DNA from: Magnetococcales bacterium
Lineage (GTDB): Bacteria > Pseudomonadota > Magnetococcia > Magnetococcales > JADFXB01
Reading direction: 5' to 3'
DNA: 60,118 bases
Assembly (NCBI GenBank): GCA_015233935.1
Contig: JADFXB010000012.1
Span: 1 to 60,118 of the forward strand
The notes beneath the pieces are model-generated. The model had not been told where the DNA came from, ran no database searches, and saw nothing but the letters and a program-made list of their open reading frames with translations. Position numbers and translations under genes: made by a program. Below, piece by piece: positions 7,964-16,374 of the stretch (positions are counted from its first letter, which is position 1; each line of letters starts with the position of its first letter).

Positions 7964-10390
7964 ATGATCAAACTTGCCAATATTCGCTTATTACCCAAAC
8001 TCATCGGCTTGTTTTTGCTGATTGGTATGGTTCCGGTGGTCACGGTGGCGGTGTTTTCCAGTGTCAATATGCGGGATGCCCTGCTGGAACGCAGTCGGCA
8101 TCAACTGGACACGACAAGAAATGATAAAAAGACCCAATTAGAATCTTTTTTTTACGAGATGAAACAGCAGCTCATCGTGTTGGAAGGGGATCCCTTTGTA
8201 CGGGATGCCGCCAAGGAGTTTGCCCGCGCCTTCCAAATTTATCAATCCCACGATAATGACGATTGGCGCGGGGTGGCAGAGCGGTTTTCTCCCCGTTTGA
8301 AGGAGATCATGACCGTCAACCACTGGACCGATATTTTGCTGATCCGCTTGGACGGCACCGTGGTTTTTTCTGTTCAGAAGAAGGGTGATCTGGGGGCCAA
8401 TATTCAGGAAGGAACGTTGAAAGGTTCGGGTCTGGGCAGGATCATGGACCTTTTTCAGACCGGGGAGAACAAGGATCAAGGGGTGCGCATGAGCGACTTC
8501 ACCCTCTATCCACCGGCAGACAACGAACCTTCCGCCTTCATGGGCGTTCCCCTACGGGATAAACGCAATCGGGTGGCAGGATATTTTGTCATTCGCGTAC
8601 CTGCCGATGCCATCAATGAAATCACCATGCAGGAAAATGCCATTGAAAATGGCATGGAAACAGTGATTGTTGGCAAAGATTATCTGATGCGTTCCGACTC
8701 CATCCTGGATTTTGACCATCATTCGGTGACCGCCTCTTTTCAGAAGCCGGAGGTCAACCATTTCAAGAATGAGGCCAGTCGCCTTGCGTTGGAAGAGGGC
8801 AAAAGCGGCATATTGGAAATGAAGGATTATCGGCAGATCCCGGTTCTCATCTCCTTTTCGCCGGTGGAAATATTGGGTTATCACTGGGGGGTGTTCACCA
8901 AGATTGATTCTGCGGTGATTTATGAGGCCATTGACCATTTGGTCCTCAACAATTTACTGATTACCCTGGGATTTGCCCTGGCAGTGGCGGTGGTGGCCTG
9001 GTTGTTGGCGCGTCAATTGATCGCCCCCATTCAACTGGTGAAAGACAATATGCGGGAGTTTGCCGAAGGGGAGCGTCCTGATCTCACCCATCGTCTGGCA
9101 ACCCCTGGCAAAGATGAATTGGGAGAGTTGGTGGCTTGGTTTAATCAGTTTCTTGAGGTATTGCGGCGGCTGATTGCGGATGTGAAGGAGAGCGGCTCTT
9201 CTTTGAGTCAGACTTCTGGTGAATTGTTGGAGATTGCCGCCCAGGTTTCCAACAATGCTTCCATGGTTTCCGGGCTGTCTTTGGGGGCGGAAAAAGATGT
9301 GCAGCAAATGAGCACCACCATGAAACAATCGGTGGCGGTGGTGCAGGGTTCCAGCCACAAGTTGCAACAGGTGGCCCATGCCATTGGTCAAATCAGCAGC
9401 AATTTGAGCACGGTCTCTTCGGCAGCGGAAGAAGCGTCCATCACCTTGAGTTCGGTCTCCCACGCCAGTGAGGAGACCAGCGGTCGTTTGGCCACGGTCA
9501 AGGATGCGGCCTTGCGTACCAGTGACAATGTACAAACGGTGGCCGATGGGGTGGATGCCATTGCCAGTGCCTTGCAGGCCATTCGCCAGCGGTGTGAGCA
9601 GGCCGGGCGGAGTTCACGTCTGGCAGAGGAAAAATCCAATGCCACCATGTCCACCATGGAGCGATTGACGGTTTCTTCCAAGGAGATTGGTCAAGTGGTG
9701 GAGATGATCAATCGTATTGCGGATCAAACCCGTATGCTGGCTTTGAATGCGGCCATTGAGGCGGCGGGAGCCGGGGAAGCGGGCAAGGGATTTGCGGTAG
9801 TGGCCAATGAGGTGAAGGAGTTGGCCAGTCAAACCAGTGATGCCACCCGGATGATTGAGGAGAAGGTGGTGGAAATCCAGACCAACTCCCGCAATGCCAG
9901 CCACGAGACCCATGAAGTGGCCAATCTCATTGTGCAGATTCGGGCGGGGACCCAGGAGATTGAGGAGTCGGTCAACGTGCAGAGTGTGACGGTCAAGGAG
10001 ATCAACGCCTCCATGACCACCCTTGCCCGTGAGACCGAACAAGTCACCGATGAAATGGCCAGTTCCTCGGATGCGGTGGCGGAGATGACCCGCAATGTGA
10101 GTGAAATCGCCCTGGGGATTCAGGAGATCACCCGCAATGTGGGGGAGGTTTCCCGCGAGATGGAGCAGGTGGTGAGTGGGGTGACGGAAGCGGTCTCTGG
10201 CAGCCACCAGATCTCCCAGTCCATCCAGGAGATGGCCTCCATCACCAGTGGTCTGGCCACCGCCATGGAACAGGTCAGCCGGGAGAACGAAGCCTTGAAA
10301 CAGGCCAGTGAAGTGGTAGACCACCGCTCCCGCTCCTTGAGCGAAATGGGCGTGGGGATCAATGACAAATTGCAGAGGTTTCAGGTTTAA
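7964..10390 (+). CDS. Methyl-accepting chemotaxis protein with periplasmic Cache-type sensor
   Basis: An 808-residue transmembrane chemoreceptor. It has an N-terminal membrane helix (about residues 12-32), a periplasmic Cache-like sensor of about 290 residues, a second membrane helix (about 325-347), HAMP, and a long coiled-coil signalling domain. The tip is well conserved ([19 protein letters not shown], then [15 protein letters not shown]). It should control CheA-driven swimming in response to a small molecule. The frame is open back to a GTG at 7940; ATG 7964 gives a cleaner N-terminus, but neither start has a strong ribosome binding site. The last 53 bp of the gene are duplicated at 10788-10840. 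Confidence 0.93.
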   Translation: MIKLANIRLLPKLIGLFLLIGMVPVVTVAVFSSVNMRDALLERSRHQLDTTRNDKKTQLESFFYEMKQQLIVLEGDPFVRDAAKEFARAFQIYQSHDNDDWRGVAERFSPRLKEIMTVNHWTDILLIRLDGTVVFSVQKKGDLGANIQEGTLKGSGLGRIMDLFQTGENKDQGVRMSDFTLYPPADNEPSAFMGVPLRDKRNRVAGYFVIRVPADAINEITMQENAIENGMETVIVGKDYLMRSDSILDFDHHSVTASFQKPEVNHFKNEASRLALEEGKSGILEMKDYRQIPVLISFSPVEILGYHWGVFTKIDSAVIYEAIDHLVLNNLLITLGFALAVAVVAWLLARQLIAPIQLVKDNMREFAEGERPDLTHRLATPGKDELGELVAWFNQFLEVLRRLIADVKESGSSLSQTSGELLEIAAQVSNNASMVSGLSLGAEKDVQQMSTTMKQSVAVVQGSSHKLQQVAHAIGQISSNLSTVSSAAEEASITLSSVSHASEETSGRLATVKDAALRTSDNVQTVADGVDAIASALQAIRQRCEQAGRSSRLAEEKSNATMSTMERLTVSSKEIGQVVEMINRIADQTRMLALNAAIEAAGAGEAGKGFAVVANEVKELASQTSDATRMIEEKVVEIQTNSRNASHETHEVANLIVQIRAGTQEIEESVNVQSVTVKEINASMTTLARETEQVTDEMASSSDAVAEMTRNVSEIALGIQEITRNVGEVSREMEQVVSGVTEAVSGSHQISQSIQEMASITSGLATAMEQVSRENEALKQASEVVDHRSRSLSEMGVGINDKLQRFQV
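10334..10386 (+). repeat. Direct repeat copy 1, inside the 3' end of the chemoreceptor gene
   Basis: These 53 bp recur at 10788-10840 with 51 identities (two G-to-A differences). This copy is coding and encodes the last residues of the chemoreceptor up to two bases before its stop codon. Confidence 0.9.
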
Positions 10391-10452
10391 AGAAATCCTG
10401 ATTTCTGGTGGAGACTGGATTGAGTTTCAAGTGAATCTGCTTTTTGTTTACA

Positions 10453-10695
10453 CTATGGACTGACCGGAACAGATTCTATGTAGAGTGTTTCTGGGGCGAT
10501 ATCCAGTTCTCCCGGCCAGGCAACTGTCCCGCCGCTGATATAGGCAGCGCGAAACAGGCGTTCATCTTGCAGACTTTTGAACACCCCAATGTTCAGATAG
10601 GGCAACATGTTGAACACTCTTTTTTCGTGATTTGCGAATTCCAGCAGCATCCGATGATTTTTTTGCACTTCAACATGAATGACATCCAATAGCAT
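10453..10695 (-). CDS. DUF2442 domain protein
   Basis: An 80-residue protein matching the DUF2442 family, with DVIHVEVQKNHRMLLEFANH near the N-terminus and GGTVAWPGELDIAPETLY near the end. DUF2442 genes are commonly paired with DUF4160 genes in toxin-antitoxin-like or mobile gene pairs, and the remnant of such a partner lies just upstream. The start is set at the ATG with GAGG 6 bases upstream; a longer frame back to 10740 reads out of phase through the partner remnant. The partner is broken, so this gene may be a leftover, but its own frame is intact. No biochemical activity is known to me for the family. Confidence 0.75.
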   Translation of the reverse strand: MLLDVIHVEVQKNHRMLLEFANHEKRVFNMLPYLNIGVFKSLQDERLFRAAYISGGTVAWPGELDIAPETLYIESVPVSP

Positions 10696-10702
10696 AGGGA
10701 CC

Positions 10703-10787
10703 TCACTGAAGTGGCGCAATTTTAAAAGGTAATTCCCCATTGACCGCCAGCTCCCAATCTGCCAGAGCTCCTCGCGATGGATTTCGA
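10703..10787 (-). pseudogene. DUF4160 gene remnant, truncated and frameshifted
   Basis: The minus strand encodes IEIHREEL in one frame and then, after an apparent one-base deletion, ADWELAVNGELPFKIAPL followed by TGA. This pattern matches the C-terminal end of DUF4160 proteins, the usual partner of DUF2442. The 5' part of the gene is missing: the remnant stops at the boundary of the chemoreceptor-tail repeat at 10788. The stop lies 7 bases before the DUF2442 start, the arrangement expected of an intact pair. The frameshift could be a sequencing error, but the loss of the 5' part could not. Confidence 0.65.
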
Positions 10788-10840
10788 TCCTTGAGCGAAA
10801 TGGGCATGAGGATCAATGACAAATTGCAGAGGTTTCAGGT
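10788..10840 (+). repeat. Direct repeat copy 2, orphan fragment of chemoreceptor 3' end
   Basis: This is a near-identical copy (51 of 53) of 10334-10386, 454 bp downstream and in the same orientation. It is not attached to any chemoreceptor frame. Together the copies bracket the DUF2442 gene and the DUF4160 remnant. Confidence 0.9.
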
Positions 10841-10892
10841 GTAGCCATAGCCACTGGGATAAATGGTTTCTGTTAGAAATCTACATTTTTTC

Positions 10893-11768
10893 TTATCCCC
10901 GTGGCCACAACATGGCTGTCCCTCCATTCAACCACAGCTTTACCTGCTGACCAGGACGAAGATTGGCCACCTCCTCCGGCATGGCCAAGGCGGTGAGCAA
11001 ATCGTTGCCCACTGCTACCGTTACCGTATTGACCACCCCGGTGGATTCCACCAAGAGAACCGTACCATGCAATAAATAACGCCCTGCCATGGCCGAACCA
11101 GCCAATAATACCTCCCTGGGCGTGCCTATGGCCATCACCTGGCCATGATCCAACTTGACCACCCGATGGGCTAAACGAAAAACCTCCCCCGGATCATGAC
11201 TCACCAACAAGGTGGTCAAGGAAAGACGATTAAGCAATTTCTCCAATGTTTCCAACAATTGCTGACGTAACCCCCCATCCAGGGAAGCAAACGGTTCATC
11301 CAACAGCAACAAACCAGGGGAACTGGCCAAGGCACGGGCCAGGGCCACCCGCTGTTGCTGACCACCCGAAAGATGACGGGGAAAACGGTGGGCCAGGGTG
11401 GTCAAATCGGTCCAGGCCAATAAATCTTGCAATTGCTGGCGGTCGGGACGGGGCTGGGCAAAGGCAATGTTTTCCCCCACCGTCAAATGAGGAAACAGAG
11501 CCGATTCCTGAAACAAATAGCCAATACGCCGCTTGCGCGGAACCAGATGAATCTTCTGCTGGTGGTCAAACCAAACTTCCCCCTGCCAGGTGATGGTGCC
11601 CCCATCTGGCCGTTCCAAACCCGCCAGCAAACGCAACAAGGTGGTCTTGCCCGAGCCAGAAGGACCATAAATGGCCAACCGCTCCCCCGGTTGCACCGTC
11701 AATTGCAAGGCAAGCTGCCGTTGACCCGCTACCGTGGTCATCCCTTTGTGAATGTCCAGGGCCAACAT
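10893..11768 (-). CDS. modC: Molybdate ABC transporter ATP-binding protein
   Basis: A 291-residue ABC ATPase with Walker A GPSGSGKTT (about residues 35-43), signature LSGGQQQR, Walker B LLLLDEP and the switch His in LVSHD. The C-terminal 70 residues look like a TOBE/Mop-type regulatory domain (GTVLLVESTGVVNTVTVAVG). It powers molybdate (or tungstate) import together with ModB. It is the last gene of the mod operon, directly after modB with no gap. Molybdate fits the molybdopterin-family genes of the window, although the member near nirS may not bind metal. Confidence 0.92.
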   Translation of the reverse strand: MLALDIHKGMTTVAGQRQLALQLTVQPGERLAIYGPSGSGKTTLLRLLAGLERPDGGTITWQGEVWFDHQQKIHLVPRKRRIGYLFQESALFPHLTVGENIAFAQPRPDRQQLQDLLAWTDLTTLAHRFPRHLSGGQQQRVALARALASSPGLLLLDEPFASLDGGLRQQLLETLEKLLNRLSLTTLLVSHDPGEVFRLAHRVVKLDHGQVMAIGTPREVLLAGSAMAGRYLLHGTVLLVESTGVVNTVTVAVGNDLLTALAMPEEVANLRPGQQVKLWLNGGTAMLWPRG

Positions 11769-12440
11769 TCAGCGTCGCTCCAAGGCAGGTTGCATCAGCC
11801 GCAACCCCAACAGAACCACAAAGGAAAACAACACCAACACCAGGGCATAACCATGGGCGGCTGCATTGTTGAGTTGCTCCACCTCATGATAAAGGGCAAT
11901 GGAAGCCACCCTGGTCTCCCCCGCTATGTTGCCCCCCAGCATCAACACCACCCCAAACTCCCCCACCGTGTGGGCAAAGGTGAGAATAATGGCAGACAAG
12001 AGCGAACCCCGAATATTGGGCAAAGTCACCCGCCACAAAATGGTGGCCTCCCCCTTGCCCAATGTACGGGCCGCTTCCACCCAAACCTTGGGCAGTTGAC
12101 GAAAACCTGCCACCAAAGGCTGAATCATAAAGGGCAGACTGAACAACACCGACCCCACCACCAAACCTGCAAAGGAAAAGGTCAAACGCACCCCCAGCTC
12201 CCGCAACAACCATCCTCCCAGCCAGGAGGTGGGACTAAACAGCAACAACAGGTAGAAACCCAACACCGTGGGAGGAAGCACCAACGGCAACGCCACCAAA
12301 GTCTCCACCACCACCCGGCCCCGACTGCCCCCAAAAACCAACCACCAGGCCAGAGGAATACCCACCAACAGCAACAACAAAGTGGTCACCGTTGCCAATT
12401 GCAAGGTGAGAACAAGGGGTTGCCAGGCAGGTAAAATCAT
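11769..12440 (-). CDS. modB: Molybdate ABC transporter permease
   Basis: A 223-residue inner-membrane permease with five to six hydrophobic helices and the cytoplasmic EAA-type loop that contacts ModC (VEAARTLGKGEATILWRVTL). It forms the membrane channel of the molybdate importer. It overlaps the upstream mop gene by 4 bases, and modC follows directly, so the genes are translationally coupled. The length is normal for ModB. Confidence 0.94.
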   Translation of the reverse strand: MILPAWQPLVLTLQLATVTTLLLLLVGIPLAWWLVFGGSRGRVVVETLVALPLVLPPTVLGFYLLLLFSPTSWLGGWLLRELGVRLTFSFAGLVVGSVLFSLPFMIQPLVAGFRQLPKVWVEAARTLGKGEATILWRVTLPNIRGSLLSAIILTFAHTVGEFGVVLMLGGNIAGETRVASIALYHEVEQLNNAAAHGYALVLVLFSFVVLLGLRLMQPALERR

Positions 12441-12844
12441 TCCTCCCTCCCTTCCACCGCCATCTCATTGGCCTTCACCAACCATTCCACCTCATCCCCC
12501 ACCTGCAAAGAAAGACGCTCCACCGAACCAGTAGTGATGATGGAAGAAAGCCGGCTCTCCTGAAAACGAAAGATCACCCTTGAAATCAACCGTCCCCGTT
12601 GGATCTCCTCAATGCAACCCCCATGTCGGTTGCGCAAACTGGTGAGTCCACTTAATCCTTTGGCCAGTGAAACCTCGCTCTCCTTGAACAACAAGGTCAC
12701 CGCATCCCCTACTTGCCAACGGCAAGGCTCTTCACTACCGGTCAACAACATGGCGGTAAAAGTGCACCCCATGGCCATCACCTGCATGAGGATCATTCCA
12801 CCATCCCGTTCCATTTTGACCAGGGTTCCCGGTAAGCGGTTCAT
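12437..12844 (-). CDS. Stand-alone di-Mop (TOBE) molybdate-binding protein
   Basis: A 135-residue protein made of two Mop/TOBE repeats of about 65 residues each (NRLPGTLVKMERDGG to SEVSLAKG, and NRHGGCIEEIQRGRL to KANEMAV). Each has the VGDxVxxLxKxxE pattern of molybdate-binding domains. Cytoplasmic molbindins store or buffer molybdate; a role in passing it to cofactor synthesis or regulation is also possible. The gene sits between modA and modB and overlaps each by 4 bases, an unusual place for a molbindin. There is no DNA-binding domain, so it is not ModE. Confidence 0.85.
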   Translation of the reverse strand: MNRLPGTLVKMERDGGMILMQVMAMGCTFTAMLLTGSEEPCRWQVGDAVTLLFKESEVSLAKGLSGLTSLRNRHGGCIEEIQRGRLISRVIFRFQESRLSSIITTGSVERLSLQVGDEVEWLVKANEMAVEGREE

Positions 12845-13626
12845 GGGAGTTGGTATCCATGTTGGTGCAACAGGGCGCGAGACTGCATGGAAAAAAGATA
12901 ATCGTAAAAACGTTTAGCCTCTGCCATATTATGCGTGCGAGCATGAACTAACAAAACTGCATCCTGGCGAATAGGATCATAAAGACCATCCTCCACCGGC
13001 TGCCAAGATCCCCCCGGATTTTGCCCCACCACCGAACGGGAGGTCAAACCCACCTGGGCCGCCCCACTTCGGATAAACTGATTGGTTTGGGCCACACTCT
13101 CACCAAAAACCAGCTTCCCCTGCACTTGATCCATCAACCCCAACTTTGCCAACACCTTCATGGCCTGTTTGCCATAGGGGGCGGTATCCGGGTTGGCCAG
13201 GGCCACATGATGGACTTCTGGGGAGGCCAGCAACTTGGGCCAGTCCGTCAAATCCTGCAAGGTCATACTCCATACCACCAACCTGCCAAAGGCATAGGTG
13301 CCAGGAGGCTGCAAGGTGTGTTTTTCCTTATGCAACAAGGCGGGATAGTGGTCATCCGCCGAGAGGAACAGATGAAACGGGGCACCATGGATAATCTGAG
13401 CGGTCAACTTGCCGGAAGAACCATATACCCCATCCACCGTAATTCCGGTCTCACGACGAAACCCCTCCGCCATGTCCACAAACGCCGGTTGCAGATTGGA
13501 GGCCACCGCCACCGTCAAGGTGGCCGCTCCCCCACAGGAGATCCCCAACCAGCATAGCATGCACAGAAAAATAAGCCCCCGCACCCAACCCCCCATTGGA
13601 AATGGTCCCCAAAAGATGCAAGTCAT
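12841..13626 (-). CDS. modA: Molybdate-binding periplasmic protein
   Basis: A 261-residue type II periplasmic binding protein with a signal peptide (hydrophobic stretch about residues 14-30, ending near SCGGA). The ModA pattern is clear: LTVAVASNLQPAFVDMAEGF, VYGSSGKLTAQI, FLSADDHYPALL and ALANPDTAPYGKQAMK. It captures molybdate in the periplasm and delivers it to ModBC. It is the first gene of the mod operon and is divergent from the NrfD-type gene. I see no ModE site in the 48-bp gap. Confidence 0.93.
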   Translation of the reverse strand: MTCIFWGPFPMGGWVRGLIFLCMLCWLGISCGGAATLTVAVASNLQPAFVDMAEGFRRETGITVDGVYGSSGKLTAQIIHGAPFHLFLSADDHYPALLHKEKHTLQPPGTYAFGRLVVWSMTLQDLTDWPKLLASPEVHHVALANPDTAPYGKQAMKVLAKLGLMDQVQGKLVFGESVAQTNQFIRSGAAQVGLTSRSVVGQNPGGSWQPVEDGLYDPIRQDAVLLVHARTHNMAEAKRFYDYLFSMQSRALLHQHGYQLP

Positions 13627-13674
13627 GTTAAACTTCGCCCCTGGTCAATACAAGTGAGCGAAAAGGGAGTTTTC

Positions 13675-14805
13675 ATGACTGCATGGTTGAAAGGCAACCT
13701 CCTGCCCCTGATTCTTCTTCTGACAGGACTCTCCACCTGGGGTTATCAACTCGTGTCCGGATTGCAGGTGACCGGCATGAGCAACCAGGTTTTGTGGGGA
13801 GTGTACATTGGCAACTTTATCTTTTTGGTGGGTATCGCTGCTTCAGCCGTGGTCCTGGTGGTACCGGTCTATTTTTTTGATCAACGGGATATGGCCTTTG
13901 CCGCAGTGGTGGGTGAATGCCTTGCGTTGGTCGCAGTAGTGGCAGCCATGCTGTTTGTCACGGTGGACATTGGCCAACCCTGGCGATTTTTCCATGTCCT
14001 GCCCGGCATCGGCACCCCCAACTTTCCCACCTCCATCATGGCCTGGGATATGCTCGTTCTCTCCGGCTATATGCTGTTGAACGCCTTTCTGGTGATTCGT
14101 TACCTTATGCACGGCTCCGCACGAGAGGCCGCCGACCATCCCCTGTGGTGGATGATCATTGCCGCCATCATGGGCATTGCCATCCATACCGTCACCGCCT
14201 TTTTGCTGGTGGCCAATCCGGCCCGTCCTTTCTGGCACTCGGCGGTCCTGGCTCCCCGCTTCATCGCCTCGGCCTTTGCCTCCGGGGCTGGCCTCATGAT
14301 CCTGGCCCTGGCCAGCATCGAAGAGTTGCGCCATGTGAGTTACCAGGTGACCACCTACCTGCGCCGGGTGATGACCGTCACCTTGTTGATCCACTTTTTC
14401 CTGTTGGCGGCTGAACTCTTCACCGTCTACCACCATCCCACCAACCATGGTCATGCCGCTCGTCTGCTGTTTGGTGGATTGCCCGGCTCCTGGTTTCACG
14501 GTCCCTGGATCTGGCTGGCCATTACTTTGGAAGGGCTGGCGGGCTTGTTGCTCTTGCGCTTTGGCCTGGACAAACGCCCTCGTCAGGTGCATGTGGCCGC
14601 CATTTTGTTGACCATCGGCGTCTGGATGGAAAAAGGCCCCGGCCTAGTCATCCCCGCCTTTACCCCTTCTCCCCTTGGGGAAATGGCCCTCTATCAACCC
14701 ACCTGGGTGGAAGGGGTGATCTCCTTCACCATACTGGCAGGCACCTTGTGGTTTTTCCACTTTCTGGTGCTGCGGGTGGCACGCCAGGGTGGACCCCATG
14801 TCTGA
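13675..14805 (+). CDS. Orphan NrfD/PsrC-family quinone-interacting membrane protein
   Basis: A 376-residue polytopic protein with about ten hydrophobic helices and the NrfD-family pattern (VYIGNFIFLVGIAASAVV; SIMAWDMLVLSGYMLLNAF; FWHSAVLAPRFIASAFASGA). The overall length and ten-helix form resemble DsrP/PsrC-type subunits, which exchange electrons or protons with quinones. Such proteins normally pair with a ferredoxin-like and often a molybdopterin subunit, but neither is adjacent here. The start at 13675 has AAGGGAG about 6 bases upstream; a longer frame begins with GTG at 13654. It overlaps hemD by 8 bases. It is distinct from the shorter NrfD protein at 52822-53730. Confidence 0.88.
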   Translation: MTAWLKGNLLPLILLLTGLSTWGYQLVSGLQVTGMSNQVLWGVYIGNFIFLVGIAASAVVLVVPVYFFDQRDMAFAAVVGECLALVAVVAAMLFVTVDIGQPWRFFHVLPGIGTPNFPTSIMAWDMLVLSGYMLLNAFLVIRYLMHGSAREAADHPLWWMIIAAIMGIAIHTVTAFLLVANPARPFWHSAVLAPRFIASAFASGAGLMILALASIEELRHVSYQVTTYLRRVMTVTLLIHFFLLAAELFTVYHHPTNHGHAARLLFGGLPGSWFHGPWIWLAITLEGLAGLLLLRFGLDKRPRQVHVAAILLTIGVWMEKGPGLVIPAFTPSPLGEMALYQPTWVEGVISFTILAGTLWFFHFLVLRVARQGGPHV

Positions 14806-15550
14806 CATTCGCTTGACCGGCAAAACCATCCTGGTGACCCGCCCGGAACCCGAATGTCATGACACCGCAAACCTCATTGCCCACCACGGCGGCATCCCCT
14901 TGTTGGCTCCGGTGATGACCATTGCGCCCCCCCTGGATCCCACCCCCCTCACCACTGCCCTGCATCAATTAAATCGCTATCAAGGGGTGATCCTTACCAG
15001 CGTTAATGGTGCCCGTGCCTTTTTGCAATTTCTGCCCGCCCACCAACCACCGCCTCCCCTCTATGCGGTAGGGGAAAAAACCGCCCAATGTTTGCGTCAG
15101 GCCGGTTTTTCCCCATTGGTTCCTGCCAATCCTTCCGACAGTCGCGCCCTGGCCCAGGTACTGCCCAGGGAGGATCAACGTTCTTATTTATTGATTCGCG
15201 CCCAGGAAGGTCGGGATGAATTGCTCACCCTGGCCCAACAAGAAGGCTTTCAACTGGATTGGGTGGTGGGATATCGGGCGGTGGCTGTGGAAAAACTTCC
15301 CCTGGAGGTGGTCGCCGCCTGGAACCAGCAAAAGGTGGATGCCATCACCTTTTTCAGTGCTCGCACCGCAACCCTTTTTATGCAATTATTTCAACAGGCC
15401 AACCTGGACCATCACTGGCCTTTGGTGGTGGTCAACAGTGAGCAGACCGCCGCTCCCTTGCTGGCCGCAGGCATCCCGGTAGCGGCTGTTGCCTGCCAAC
15501 CCACCGTTGCCATGGTGCTGTCCGCCCTTTCCAGCGTGCTGAACCCTTGA
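14798..15550 (+). CDS. hemD: Uroporphyrinogen-III synthase
   Basis: A 250-residue HemD-fold protein. It starts KTILVTRPEPECHDTANLIA, has the GVILTSVNGARAF segment, and ends with DAITFFSARTATLFMQLF and the late PTVAMVLSALSSVL. It cyclises hydroxymethylbilane to uroporphyrinogen III, the branch point to heme, siroheme and heme d1. The nir genes of this window need that route, and nirE (the methyltransferase step) is not in the window. The ATG at 14798 has GGTGG 5 bases upstream. It overlaps the orphan NrfD gene, so the two are cotranscribed. Confidence 0.85.
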   Translation: MSDIRLTGKTILVTRPEPECHDTANLIAHHGGIPLLAPVMTIAPPLDPTPLTTALHQLNRYQGVILTSVNGARAFLQFLPAHQPPPPLYAVGEKTAQCLRQAGFSPLVPANPSDSRALAQVLPREDQRSYLLIRAQEGRDELLTLAQQEGFQLDWVVGYRAVAVEKLPLEVVAAWNQQKVDAITFFSARTATLFMQLFQQANLDHHWPLVVVNSEQTAAPLLAAGIPVAAVACQPTVAMVLSALSSVLNP

Positions 15551-15604
15551 ATGGAGCCTTGCCATGTGTACTCTGACAACACCCTTGTTTGCTTGATTTG
15601 ATCT

Positions 15605-15910
15605 ATGCGTATCAGCAAACAACACCGCAAGATTCTCAAAGAGCTGTCATCTCGCCACTTTGGCACCAACAGCCAAATCTATCTTTTTGGCTCACGCACC
15701 GATGACAGCCGCCGTGGTGGCGATTTGGATCTTTATGTCAGTGATTACGCACTTTCAGACAGTCAACAACTGAAAGCCAAAATCGACTTCTTGGTGGAGG
15801 CCAAACGCCTTTTGGGCGACCAACGTATTGACCTGGTCTTTGCACCTTTGCCAGGTCAAAAAGAACTTCCCATTCACCAACAAGCCAAGGCCACCGGGAT
15901 ATGCTTATAG
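15605..15910 (+). CDS. mntA: MNT-type nucleotidyltransferase antitoxin
   Basis: A 101-residue minimal nucleotidyltransferase with the catalytic pattern GSRTDDSRRGGDLDLYV (GS-x9-DxD). Proteins of this size next to a HEPN gene act as antitoxins; the characterised MntA/HepT pairs neutralise the HEPN RNase by AMPylation. The gene overlaps the HEPN gene by 10 bases, the usual arrangement. The third acidic residue is likely the D of RIDLVF. The exact chemistry of this pair is inferred from the family. Confidence 0.85.
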   Translation: MRISKQHRKILKELSSRHFGTNSQIYLFGSRTDDSRRGGDLDLYVSDYALSDSQQLKAKIDFLVEAKRLLGDQRIDLVFAPLPGQKELPIHQQAKATGICL

Positions 15911-16374
15911 AACAACACCCCAAATTGGTTGCGGCATTATATGAATGCCACAGCCACGCAACACGCTTAGAGTATGCCTGGCAGAAGTCGTCAGAATTTA
16001 TCCACCAACAGCAAACCATGCAATCATTGGATGCGTTGGAGGTGCAAGTTCTGGATCAGGTAGTCTATCGATTTGGCCGTTTACAGGATGCCTTGGCCAC
16101 CCGCTTGTTGCCAGCAACGTTGCACCTGTTGGCAGAATGGCAGGAGAGTGAACCTTTTCTGGATAAACTTCACCGTGCGGAAAAATTAACCATCATACCT
16201 TCCGCAGAGGAGTGGGCCGTCTTTCGCGAAGTGCGCAACCAAATCTCCCATGAATACCCGGATCAGTCGGAAAAGGTGCTGCAAAATCTCCAATATCTGG
16301 TTTCGCTGACTCCCGGCTTGCTGGCTCTGCATCAGCATATGACGGACTTTATCCATCGCCGTTTTTCCACCTGA
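15901..16374 (+). CDS. hepT: HEPN-domain toxin
   Basis: A 157-residue all-helical HEPN-domain protein. The RNase motif RX4H is present as RNQISH near residue 114, followed by EYP, so a catalytically competent toxin is plausible. It is translationally coupled to the MNT antitoxin upstream. Its stop lies directly against the stop of the convergent ccdA gene. It would act as a stress- or phage-linked RNase held in check by its partner. Nothing else from a mobile element surrounds the pair. Confidence 0.82.
   Translation: MLIEQHPKLVAALYECHSHATRLEYAWQKSSEFIHQQQTMQSLDALEVQVLDQVVYRFGRLQDALATRLLPATLHLLAEWQESEPFLDKLHRAEKLTIIPSAEEWAVFREVRNQISHEYPDQSEKVLQNLQYLVSLTPGLLALHQHMTDFIHRRFST

Noticed and set aside
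10444-10692. 82-codon plus-strand frame opposite DUF2442
   Set aside because: The minus strand gives a clear DUF2442 match and a ribosome binding site; this frame gives neither.
10334-10840. Insertion sequence with target-site duplication
   Set aside because: The flanking repeat is 53 bp, far longer than IS target duplications, and there is no transposase or terminal inverted repeat.
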